A DNA stretch of 50,546 bases from positions 53,717 to 104,262 of the forward strand of contig PAAT01000171.1 in assembly GCA_002698965.1 (NCBI GenBank), given 5' to 3'. The notes beneath the pieces are model-generated. The model was not told where the DNA came from. It saw nothing but the letters and a program-made list of their open reading frames with translations, and did not search any database. The DNA comes from Rhodopirellula sp. Lineage in GTDB: Bacteria > Planctomycetota > Planctomycetia > Pirellulales > Pirellulaceae. The first letter of the stretch is position 1. The number at the start of each line of letters is the position of its first letter. Of the stretch, positions 43,289-50,546 are shown in pieces. A program made the position numbers and the translations under genes.

Positions 43289-45388
43289 ATGAAGTATCCC
43301 GAACGCACAGACATTCCCCGCAAGCCGACGCTAACAAGTCCGGTTTCGTTACTCCGTGGCTATCGCGGGCTTTGGAATGCTCCGCTCGAGAAGCTTGGAA
43401 TAGGCACGATTCGCGATCTATTGTTTTTCTTTCCTCGTAGTTATGAGTGCACCGGGGAACTTGTCGATCTGGCGGATTTGGAAGGTGAGTCCGAGATCAC
43501 GGTGGTTGGAGAAATTGAAGAGACTCGTACCGGACGTACCAGATACGGCAAGTCGATCTTTTCCATGACCGTGGGTTGCGAGGGGTTACTGTTGAAAGCT
43601 ACCTGGTTCAACATGCACTTTATGAAAGATAAATATCAGGCAGGTGATCGTGTTGTTTTGTCGGGTGTGGCAAAACCGAAAGCAGATCGTTGGGAAATGA
43701 CTCATCCAAGAGTTTCTGTGGTGGCTGAGGATGCCGAAGTGCAGGGTAGTCAGGTGTTGCCTGTTTACCGTTTGTCGCAGGGGATCAGCCAGCCTGCGAT
43801 TCGTAAATTAGTACGTACGGCTGTTGAAGATTATGTCGAAGAGCTGGAAGAAGCGATTCCGGAACTGATTAGAACTCAGAAGGGTATTGGTTCGATCCAT
43901 GAAGCGGTGCGAGGGATTCACTCGCCCGAATCTCTCGAGGATGTTGCTCATCATCGTTTGCGATTTGTCTATCAGGAATTGTTAGTGTTGCAGTTGGCGT
44001 TAGCGTTGCGGCGGTGGCACCATAGCATTGCCAACAAAGCTCCGCAGTTAGAAACGGATGCCCGGATTCATGCACGTATTACGGCTCGATTTCCTTTTGA
44101 GCTAACAGCCGCTCAACAGCGTGTTGTGCAGGACATTTGTGATGATATGTCAGATAGCCAACCGATGAATCGTTTACTTCAGGGAGATGTAGGTAGTGGC
44201 AAGACGGTGGTTGCAGAATACGCCATGCTGCTGAGCGTGGCACATGGCCATCAGGCAGTGATGATGGCACCCACAGAGATTTTGGCGCAACAGCATTACC
44301 GTACTCTCAGTGAAGATCTTCAGAATTCGCGGGTAAGTATAGGGTTGTTGACCGGTTCGATGACTGCCGGTGACCGTCGACAGGTATTAGACGATCTTAT
44401 CACCGGAGAGATTGATTTGTTGATAGGCACACATAGTGTGGCTAGCGAAGAAGTTAGGTTTAAGTCGTTGGCGTTGGTAGTGATTGACGAACAACACAAG
44501 TTTGGAGTTCGTCAGCGGATGGCCGTGCGTAACAATGGACTGAATCCACATTACCTGGTGATGTCTGCGACGCCGATTCCCCGTACGATTGCGATGGGGA
44601 TGTTTGCCGATCTTGATATCTCTACGATTCGGAAAGGACCTGATCATCAGCAGCCAGTGCATACATATCTTGGGGATCCTGCTGAGCGGGAAAAGTGGTG
44701 GAAGTTTTTTCGTGCCCAACTTCGGAAAGGTCGGCAGGGATATGTGATTGCATCGACAGTGGAACGGGCCACACGTGAAGATCTCGTCAGCGTTGAAGAA
44801 ATATATGAAGGACTCAAGAGTCGGATTTTGTCAGACTTCAGGATTGGTGTGGTGCATGGCAAAATGTCGCCTGCTGACAAAGAAGAGACGATGCGTCAAT
44901 TTCATGCCCGGGAACTGGATGTGTTGGTGGCGACGTCGGTGATCGAGGTTGGGGTGAATGTGCCTAATGCTTCGTTAATGACGATAGAGGATGCTCAGCA
45001 GTTTGGCTTAGCCCAATTGCATCAACTGCGCGGTCGCGTGAGACGAGGGCATCATACAGGATATGTTTGTGTTTTTGGAGCACCAGCCAATGAAGAAGCC
45101 GAGCACCGGTTGCAGGCGTTTGTTGATACGCTTGATGGTTTTGAGCTGGCTGAAATAGATTTTGACTTGCGTGGCCCAGGTGATTTGTTTGGTACGAAAC
45201 AGCATGGTATGCCTCCCCTGCGTATGGCAGACTTACGCCGAGACAGGACAATCGTCGAATTAGCTCGCGATGATGCACAAGCGATGCTTGAATCTGATCC
45301 GGGTTTGCAGAGCACCGAGTTTGTAAAACTTCGTAAACAGGTGTTACGTCGGTATGGTCGGGTGCTGGATGTCGGCGACGTCGGTTAG
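43289..45388 (+). CDS. recG: ATP-dependent DNA helicase RecG
   Basis: 699 residues; branch migration and fork regression. The wedge/OB part contains TVVGEIEETRTGRTRYGK. Walker A is LLQGDVGSGKTVV, the DExx box DEQH in VVIDEQHKFG, SATPIPRTIAM motif III, and motif VI region QLRGRVRRGHHTGY. It lies behind priA and before the haem-kinase gene. Confidence 0.97.
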   Translation: MKYPERTDIPRKPTLTSPVSLLRGYRGLWNAPLEKLGIGTIRDLLFFFPRSYECTGELVDLADLEGESEITVVGEIEETRTGRTRYGKSIFSMTVGCEGLLLKATWFNMHFMKDKYQAGDRVVLSGVAKPKADRWEMTHPRVSVVAEDAEVQGSQVLPVYRLSQGISQPAIRKLVRTAVEDYVEELEEAIPELIRTQKGIGSIHEAVRGIHSPESLEDVAHHRLRFVYQELLVLQLALALRRWHHSIANKAPQLETDARIHARITARFPFELTAAQQRVVQDICDDMSDSQPMNRLLQGDVGSGKTVVAEYAMLLSVAHGHQAVMMAPTEILAQQHYRTLSEDLQNSRVSIGLLTGSMTAGDRRQVLDDLITGEIDLLIGTHSVASEEVRFKSLALVVIDEQHKFGVRQRMAVRNNGLNPHYLVMSATPIPRTIAMGMFADLDISTIRKGPDHQQPVHTYLGDPAEREKWWKFFRAQLRKGRQGYVIASTVERATREDLVSVEEIYEGLKSRILSDFRIGVVHGKMSPADKEETMRQFHARELDVLVATSVIEVGVNVPNASLMTIEDAQQFGLAQLHQLRGRVRRGHHTGYVCVFGAPANEEAEHRLQAFVDTLDGFELAEIDFDLRGPGDLFGTKQHGMPPLRMADLRRDRTIVELARDDAQAMLESDPGLQSTEFVKLRKQVLRRYGRVLDVGDVG

Positions 45389-45442
45389 TACTTGTAGTTC
45401 TGCATTGGTTGGTTTTGGTTATTTGGAATAGAATAAAGGTAG

Positions 45443-45471
45443 ATTGAGCGACGTGAGCTCGCGTCGTCAAT
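45443..45471. promoter_or_regulatory. Bulged inverted repeat before the haem-kinase gene
   Basis: Left arm ATTGA-g-CGACG, centre t-GAGCTC-g, right arm CGTCG-TCAAT: 10 paired bases with one bulged g. It lies 27 bases before ATG 45499 and after the recG stop. No U-tract follows, so an operator or leader hairpin is more likely than a terminator. A TAGAAT hexamer (45429-45434) just to the left, with a poor -35, would place it around +5 to +30 of the transcript. Confidence 0.4.
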
Positions 45472-45498
45472 CGTTTACTACCTAGAGAAGCGGGTTTT

Positions 45499-47481
45499 AT
45501 GGCGCAGCAATCCTGGAGACGAGTGTTAGGCGAGACTAGCCTGGAACGCAAGTGTCGCTTGTTGTTTGGGTTTTGGTTGACCTTGCTTATTTCCGGAGCT
45601 TTTTGGGGCGTCGAGAAAGTGAGCTCGGATTTAATTCTTAAGAATACTCGCACCACAGCTCGAGATGTTGTTGATATCGCCTTGCTGAAACCGCACTTCA
45701 ACTACTGGGAAACACGTGAGGATAAGCAGGGGTTTGCCGATTTGTTAGGTGAACAGCTTGCTCGTACCGACGGTCGCAATAATCACGAAGTGATTGTTCA
45801 GGATGAAGAGTCGAAGCCGAAGCAAATCCCAAACGTACGAATTCCGGGTAATGCTCAGGAGGTTAACATTCTCGAGCAACTCGAGAAAATGCTTGACGAG
45901 AGACGTGCGGCCGAATTAGCGCAGGGGCAGGTGGAAGAAGGATTGCCGGAGCGAAACGTACCGGATGTTGATATTTCCGAATTATTCTCTGTAGAGGACG
46001 TATCAGATCAAGATCGTCCAATCTTCGTCGAACGAGTGGCTCAGGATATTAATGAATACCAATATTACGAGCCCGTCCGCTGGGGAAATACCTGTACTAT
46101 TTGTCACAGTGAACAGACGCCGGGGGTCGAGGGAGCAGGACAGGGGACGCCCGTTGATGGCGCGGAACTGCCATTCACCGTCATTAAAGTAAAAATCCCA
46201 TACGAGGAAACTCAGAGTTCCATTCATAAGGCACGGGCTATTTTGATTGCCGTTGCTATTGTGACCGTCTTTGTGTCGATGATCGCGTTGTACGTGATTA
46301 TTCGTCTTCTAGTGGTTCGGCCGTTAAAACATTTGCGAGATGTCAGTGATCGGATTAGTCATGGCGATTTGGAGTCCCGCGCAGAAATCTTGACCGATGA
46401 CGAGTTTGAAGAGTTAGGAACTTCCTTTAATAAGATGGTGCGACACCTGACAGAAACTCAGGATGAGTTGAAGACGGTCAATGCCGACTTGGATCTCAAG
46501 GTCGATGAAATGGCTCAACTCAACATGCAATTGTTTGACATGAACCGTATGAAAGATGAGTTCATGGCCAACATGAGCCACGAATTGCGCACCCCGCTGA
46601 ACAGTATTATTGGATTTTCGGAAGTGCTGCAAGGTGTCGATGCCCTGAACGATAAACAACACCGATATGCTTCCAATATCCAACGTTCGGGGCAAATTTT
46701 GCTTGAAATGATTAATGAAATCCTTGATCTCGCAAAAATAGAAGCGGGTAAACAGGAAATCAATCCTGTAGAAATGAACCTGCATTTGGTAACCAGTGCA
46801 CAGTGTGATCTTGTTAAGTCGCTGGTTGAAGAGAAGAATCTCTCGTTGGAAATCAGTGAAGAAATGGAAGACCCTATGGTCTTTCAGGATCAGGGTAAGA
46901 TCCAGCAGGTACTTACGAATCTGTTGTCGAATGCGATTAAGTTCACGCCTGAAGGAGGGCGGATAACCGTTCGGCTTGAAGAGAGTAAAGATCTGGAAGA
47001 CTTCTTTGTGATCCGTGTGATTGACACCGGAATCGGTATTGCTGAGGAGGATCGGGAAGTGATCTTCGAGAAATTCCGACAAGGTAATGTATCCAGCGGT
47101 CAGGATAATCTGACTCGGGAGTATGCTGGTACCGGATTAGGGCTTTCCATCGTCAAAGAAATCTGTCGTATGCTGGGCGGGGAAGTGTCCGTGGAAAGTC
47201 AGTTAGGAATCGGTTCGATATTCACCGTTATGTTGCCGAAAGAGACTACGCCAGTGCAGCCCGAGGCTAAATCAGATATTAATCATCGGGTCGATCAGTT
47301 AAATCGCGGCCAGACCGACTTGTCCTTAAAACCGACTTCAAGTCAGCCGGTCGGTGAGCAGGCGTTTCCGGCAAATCCCGAAGAGTCTCTCAGTGACTCA
47401 CGGGAGGTTGATATCGATGCAATGGCGGATGAAACGAATTTGAGTCAGCATGAACCGCTAAAGGATGATCCTCAGGCGTAG
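45499..47481 (+). CDS. Membrane histidine kinase with periplasmic c-type haem motif
   Basis: 660 residues. A first membrane helix (about 22-42), a periplasmic domain of about 200 residues, a second helix (about 248-272), a HAMP domain, a short coiled region, then HisKA and HATPase_c. The periplasmic part carries one CxxCH haem site, C199-T-I-C-H203, near its end (NTCTICHSE). H361 in MSHELRTPLN is the phospho-acceptor; QVLTNLLSNAIKF, IDTGIGI, IFEKFRQG and GTGLGLSIV are the ATP motifs. A covalent haem facing the periplasm suggests redox or gas sensing (inference). The last 80 residues are an acidic, low-complexity tail. No response regulator is adjacent. Confidence 0.88.
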   Translation: MAQQSWRRVLGETSLERKCRLLFGFWLTLLISGAFWGVEKVSSDLILKNTRTTARDVVDIALLKPHFNYWETREDKQGFADLLGEQLARTDGRNNHEVIVQDEESKPKQIPNVRIPGNAQEVNILEQLEKMLDERRAAELAQGQVEEGLPERNVPDVDISELFSVEDVSDQDRPIFVERVAQDINEYQYYEPVRWGNTCTICHSEQTPGVEGAGQGTPVDGAELPFTVIKVKIPYEETQSSIHKARAILIAVAIVTVFVSMIALYVIIRLLVVRPLKHLRDVSDRISHGDLESRAEILTDDEFEELGTSFNKMVRHLTETQDELKTVNADLDLKVDEMAQLNMQLFDMNRMKDEFMANMSHELRTPLNSIIGFSEVLQGVDALNDKQHRYASNIQRSGQILLEMINEILDLAKIEAGKQEINPVEMNLHLVTSAQCDLVKSLVEEKNLSLEISEEMEDPMVFQDQGKIQQVLTNLLSNAIKFTPEGGRITVRLEESKDLEDFFVIRVIDTGIGIAEEDREVIFEKFRQGNVSSGQDNLTREYAGTGLGLSIVKEICRMLGGEVSVESQLGIGSIFTVMLPKETTPVQPEAKSDINHRVDQLNRGQTDLSLKPTSSQPVGEQAFPANPEESLSDSREVDIDAMADETNLSQHEPLKDDPQA

Positions 47482-47516
47482 TAGTGGTAGGTACAAAGTG
47501 AGTTACGAGAACATCA

Positions 47517-47969
47517 ATGGCAAAACCTCATATTCATCTATTCACAGATGGTGCGTGCAGTGGAAATCCAGGTCCTGGTGGTTGGGCATATATTTTGCGA
47601 GATCCCGCAACGGGTAAGGAAAAAGAAGCCAATGGTTATGCGCCGGATACGACCAATAACCGTATGGAGTTGCAGGCAGTCATTGCAGGTTTGGAGGCGC
47701 TGAAGAAACCCTGTCAAATTGAATTGTTTACTGACAGCGTCTATGTCGGAAAGGGCTTGCAGGAATGGATGGCCGGCTGGAAACGAAATGGATGGAAGCG
47801 AAAGCAAAAGGGGCGGTTAGTTCCAATTAAAAATCAGGAGCTGTGGGTGCAGTTGGATGAACTACTTGCTTCCCATGAGGTGAAATATACACGAGTCGCA
47901 GGACATAGCGGCCATCCTGAGAATGACCGATGTGATGAACTGGCTGTTCAGGCTTATAAGAATCGCTAG
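47517..47969 (+). CDS. rnhA: Ribonuclease HI
   Basis: Degrades the RNA strand of RNA-DNA hybrids. 150 residues with the four catalytic acids D11 ([14 protein letters not shown]), E51 (NNRMELQAV), D73 (ELFTDSVYV) and D137 ([14 protein letters not shown]). The basic handle region [13 protein letters not shown] is present. It lies 35 bases after the kinase and 96 before purD. Confidence 0.97.
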   Translation: MAKPHIHLFTDGACSGNPGPGGWAYILRDPATGKEKEANGYAPDTTNNRMELQAVIAGLEALKKPCQIELFTDSVYVGKGLQEWMAGWKRNGWKRKQKGRLVPIKNQELWVQLDELLASHEVKYTRVAGHSGHPENDRCDELAVQAYKNR

Positions 47970-48065
47970 GCTTCCCTGTGCTTGCTCCCCTCCTTGAGTG
48001 TCGCAGGCGAGAGCGTTATATTCATGGGCAAGTCAGATCACTAGATTTTCAAGGATGGATCCACA

Positions 48066-49361
48066 ATGAATGTGCTGGTAGTTGGTAGTGGCGGTCGTGA
48101 ACACGCTCTGGCCTGGAAGATTTCTCAAAGTTCCCGTGTTAAGGATGTCTTTGTCGCTCCGGGAAATGCTGGTACAGCGTTGGAAGCGGTTAACGTTGAT
48201 CTGGATTTGGATGACTATGGCGCCCTACTTCGCTATGCCAAGGCCAATCGCGTTGGTCTGACGGTAGTTGGGCCGGAAGTGCCTTTGGCCGGTGGTATTG
48301 TCGATGTTTTTGAGGCTGAAGGATTAAAGATCTTCGGGCCGGCTAAACCCGCAGCGCAATTGGAAGCCTCGAAAGTCTTTTGTAAAGAGATTCTCAATGC
48401 CGGGAATGTGCCTACAGCCGATTACTGGGAATTTCGCGATGCGGATTCGGCTATTGAAATGATTGATGATCGTTATCCGGGAGATTCTCCCAACACCGCA
48501 TGCCCAATGGTTGTAAAAGCCGATGGTTTGGCCGCGGGTAAGGGGGTGACGGTATGCAGTAAAAAGCATGAAGTACTGGAAGCGATTGAATTAATAGCAC
48601 GCGATAAAGTCTTTGGTGATGCCGGCGCTAAATTCATTCTCGAAGAGAAATTGGAGGGTCAGGAAGCTAGCGTATTGGCGATCACAGATGGGCAGACGAT
48701 TATTCCATTACCGGCCTGTCAGGATCACAAGCCTGCTTATGACGGAGATGCAGGGCCAAATACCGGTGGGATGGGGGCCTACTGCCCGACTCCACTGGTA
48801 ACAGAAGATGACATGTCCTGGGTGGAGGAGCATGTACTCGTTCCTACCGTTCATTCGTTGAAGGCTAATGGGACTCCTTTTAAGGGGGTTCTTTACGCCG
48901 GACTTATGAAGGGACCTCAGGGAATAGAGGTGCTGGAATACAATGTTCGCTTCGGTGATCCGGAGTGTCAGCCATTGTTAATGCGCCTGAAATCCGATTT
49001 GGTGGATGTATTGGAAGCGGTAGCTGATGGGGATCTGGCTCGGATTGACCCGCTGGAATGGGATCCCCGGCCAACTTGCTGTGTCGTTATGGCGAGTGAA
49101 GGATATCCGGGAAGCTACGAAAAAAACAGGGTCATACGTGGTTTAGACGAGGCGGCCAAGATTGAGAATGTCAAAGTCTTTCACGCTGGAACGCAAATTG
49201 GTAAGTCCGGAGCGATTCTTAACAACGGTGGTCGTGTGTTAGGTGTGACGGCGATTGGCGATGACCTAAAATCGGCTCAATCATCAGCTTATGAAGCTGC
49301 CAAATGTATTGAGTGGCGAGGTAGTTGGTATAGAACTGATATTGCAGACAAAGCACTCTAA
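48066..49361 (+). CDS. purD: Phosphoribosylamine-glycine ligase
   Basis: Second step of purine synthesis. 431 residues. ATP-grasp features include VKADGLAAGKGVTVC and FILEEKLEGQEASVLA; the metal-binding region GVLYAGLMKGPQGIEVLEYNVRFGDPE is intact. The start follows AAGGA by 10 bases. The gene is followed by a small hairpin and by 448 bases without a gene. Confidence 0.97.
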   Translation: MNVLVVGSGGREHALAWKISQSSRVKDVFVAPGNAGTALEAVNVDLDLDDYGALLRYAKANRVGLTVVGPEVPLAGGIVDVFEAEGLKIFGPAKPAAQLEASKVFCKEILNAGNVPTADYWEFRDADSAIEMIDDRYPGDSPNTACPMVVKADGLAAGKGVTVCSKKHEVLEAIELIARDKVFGDAGAKFILEEKLEGQEASVLAITDGQTIIPLPACQDHKPAYDGDAGPNTGGMGAYCPTPLVTEDDMSWVEEHVLVPTVHSLKANGTPFKGVLYAGLMKGPQGIEVLEYNVRFGDPECQPLLMRLKSDLVDVLEAVADGDLARIDPLEWDPRPTCCVVMASEGYPGSYEKNRVIRGLDEAAKIENVKVFHAGTQIGKSGAILNNGGRVLGVTAIGDDLKSAQSSAYEAAKCIEWRGSWYRTDIADKAL

Positions 49362-49379
49362 AGGGTATCTCTTTAGAGT
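49355..49379 (+). terminator. Hairpin overlapping the purD stop codon
   Basis: ACTCTAAAG (49355-49363) pairs with CTTTAGAGT (49371-49379) around a 7-base loop, followed by a short T-run (TTTG). The stem is AT-rich and includes the stop codon, so termination would be weak; a stability hairpin is an alternative. Confidence 0.35.
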
Positions 49380-49380
49380 T

Positions 49381-49396
49381 TGTGACAAGTGTCACA
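49381..49396. promoter_or_regulatory. Perfect CRP/FNR-type box 1 (TGTGA-N6-TCACA)
   Basis: TGTGA (49381-49385), six bases, TCACA (49392-49396); the whole 16-base word is a perfect palindrome except for the central AG. It matches the E. coli CRP consensus half-sites exactly. It lies 413 bases before the Rieske-like start codon. Confidence 0.5.
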
Positions 49397-49602
49397 GTTC
49401 CTCGGTTATATCAGTGGTAAATTAGACCAAAGATTTTTTGAAAATACGTAGTTTCCTAGCCGTAGGGTACTACGTTCACTTAACAACGGTTGATAAACTA
49501 AGGGAAATACGGTTAATAGAATGACAACAGTGGTGGCTGCTCGTAAGAGCTAAGAGCTTGTTCATGTGGTTTATCCCCTGTTGGTTTTTCGTTCGATTTA
49601 AT

Positions 49603-49618
49603 TGTGAAAAAAATCACA
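49603..49618. promoter_or_regulatory. Perfect CRP/FNR-type box 2 (TGTGA-N6-TCACA)
   Basis: TGTGA (49603-49607), A6, TCACA (49614-49618), extended by T on the left and A on the right. It lies 191 bases before the Rieske-like start codon, 222 bases from box 1 centre to centre. Confidence 0.5.
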
Positions 49619-49809
49619 AAGTAGGCTCGACGGTTAACGCGTTGCCGTTCGTTTGGTCGAATTTGTGTTGTAGATGCACCGCCGTAATTCTATTGGGTAT
49701 GGCCCGCCAACTCCCGAGGACCGCGGAGTGATTGAACGTGAATTACTCTTAGGCTGTGTTTGGATACTTAAGTGTTGATATTTAAAGTAGACCATAGGCA
49801 AATTAACTT

Positions 49810-50546
49810 ATGGCTGATAAAGACTTAACAGTTGAAGAGATTCTGCTTCGGTGCCGTGAGATGGATGGAGAGGGGGGTTCCGCTCCTGCTCCTGAAGAGG
49901 ACGCTTCTGTAGAAGCTGCGGCAGAAGAAGTTGTGGCAGAGCCTGCTTCAATTGACCCTTCGAATATGTCGGTAGCTGATATGTTGGCTGCTGCTCGCGC
50001 CAGCGCTTCTGGTGAAGAGGAAGCAGCTGTAGAGGCTGCAGCAGAGCCTGCTCCAATGGATCCTTCGAAGATGTCGGTGGCTGACATGTTAGCAGCCGCT
50101 CGAACAAGTGCCTCCGGTGAATCAGCGGCCACTCCTAAGGCTGCTGCGACACCCAAGCCGGGGGCCTCAAAGGTTGCAGCAACTGCAGCGTCTAAGAAAG
50201 AAGAGTCGGTTACTCAGACTGGACCGCGTGACACAGCCAGTATCCTTGCGGCTGCTCGTAAGGGAAACCAGCGTGGACCGCAGCGAGTGGAAGATGCAGT
50301 CAAGACGGCGGAAGAGGGAGTTGCAAAGCCAGCGCGTAAGCCGCCGATCGAATTACCTCCTGCCCCGCGACGTGAAGATTTCCTGCCGCCCAAGCCAGCT
50401 CCGGTTGTAGCTGATGCCACAGACCGACGTAGTTTCTTTGGTGCTACGGTAGGTGTTCTTTTTGGTGCTCCTTTGGCAGTGGGTTTTACCTCAATGGCGA
50501 TCACCAGCTTGCTTTGGTTGCTGGGGCTTGCTCGATTCATGTTCCC
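49810..50546 (+). CDS. Rieske-type (2Fe-2S) respiratory protein, N-terminal part (partial)
   Basis: Open from ATG 49810 to the window end (245 residues, no stop). The N-terminus is a long Ala/Glu/Pro-rich region with a decamer repeated four times: TVEEILLRCR (7-16), SVADMLAAAR (54-63 and 89-98) and DTASILAAAR (141-150). A basic Pro-rich stretch follows, then DRRSFFGATVGVLFGAPLAV with a twin arginine and a membrane helix (about 209-240). This resembles the membrane-anchor portion of planctomycete Rieske iron-sulfur proteins of bc1/b6f-type complexes, but the Rieske domain itself lies beyond the window. So the identity is an inference from the anchor and the repeats. Confidence 0.55.
   Translation, partial: MADKDLTVEEILLRCREMDGEGGSAPAPEEDASVEAAAEEVVAEPASIDPSNMSVADMLAAARASASGEEEAAVEAAAEPAPMDPSKMSVADMLAAARTSASGESAATPKAAATPKPGASKVAATAASKKEESVTQTGPRDTASILAAARKGNQRGPQRVEDAVKTAEEGVAKPARKPPIELPPAPRREDFLPPKPAPVVADATDRRSFFGATVGVLFGAPLAVGFTSMAITSLLWLLGLARFMF

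Larger units (their letters stand above)
49362..49809. other. 448-base non-coding region with regulatory dyads
   Basis: Between purD and the next plus-strand gene I find no credible gene. It holds the hairpin at 49355-49379, two perfect CRP-type boxes (49381-49396 and 49603-49618), a tandem 7-mer AAGAGCT (49545-49558), and two similar hexamers ACGGTTGATA/ACGGTTAATA about 23 bases apart. A long leader with a transcription start beyond the second box is the simplest reading. Non-coding RNA cannot be excluded. Confidence 0.5.

Noticed and set aside
49545..49558. Tandem repeat AAGAGCT x2
   Set aside because: Only two copies of a 7-mer; could easily be chance.
49803..50540. Minus-strand Ala/Ser-rich frames at the right edge
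   Set aside because: They mirror the Ala/Glu-rich repeats of the plus-strand Rieske-like gene; the plus frame has a start, a twin arginine and a membrane helix.

Overview
The window looks like chromosomal DNA from a member of the Planctomycetota, probably a marine or aquatic lineage. The basis is indirect: base composition is moderate, start codons are mixed (ATG, GTG, TTG), several proteins belong to families common in this phylum (DUF3500 with a Tat signal, squalene-cyclase-like secreted protein, VIT-VWA protein, FAS1 protein, TolB-like propeller, a multihaem cytochrome c, short planctomycete-type hypotheticals), and a McsA-McsB arginine kinase pair is present. No rRNA, tRNA, insertion sequence, prophage or CRISPR array was seen. 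The region reads as stable core chromosome in short operons with many strand switches.

Region 1 (1-5500, minus strand): a FAS1 protein, a small acidic protein, a membrane peroxiredoxin-like fusion, an SDR lacking its catalytic tyrosine, and ferrochelatase hemH (cut by the window edge) form a close-packed unit that I read as a haem or photo-oxidative stress module. Upstream lie rpsT, with its own terminator, promoter and structured leader, and a TPR protein. Region 2 (5500-13100): a cobA-hemD fusion, a secreted squalene-cyclase-like protein, then an operon of a membrane vWA protein and an octahaem cytochrome c, and coaD. Region 3 (13000-19050): an unknown protein, a class V aminotransferase, a 60-residue membrane protein, trpE, and mcsA-mcsB behind a good sigma70-like promoter.

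Region 4 (19060-25340, minus strand): trpB-trpA-arsM-ABM-xdhC-mocA in tight array, with mutM upstream. Region 5 (25500-33550): a DUF3500 Tat protein and a cyclophilin that converge on one bidirectional terminator; the nitrogen-signalling pair glnB-glnD; a transglutaminase-like lipoprotein; a conserved-looking unknown; and a PduO-type cobalamin adenosyltransferase. Region 6 (33700-40720): a TolB-like protein, a Nudix hydrolase, a cytoplasmic histidine kinase, two unknowns, a VIT-VWA protein and nadD. Region 7 (40890-49361, plus strand): priA, recG, a membrane histidine kinase with a c-type haem motif, rnhA and purD. A 448-base non-coding stretch follows. It contains two perfect TGTGA-N6-TCACA dyads and precedes the start of a gene (cut by the window end) that resembles the N-terminal part of a planctomycete Rieske-type protein.

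Points most worth a second look are the two CRP-type boxes before the Rieske-like gene, the repeat-bearing N-terminus of that protein, the vWA-octahaem cytochrome operon, the haem-bearing kinase, the hemH stress module with its degenerate SDR, and the arginine kinase pair.
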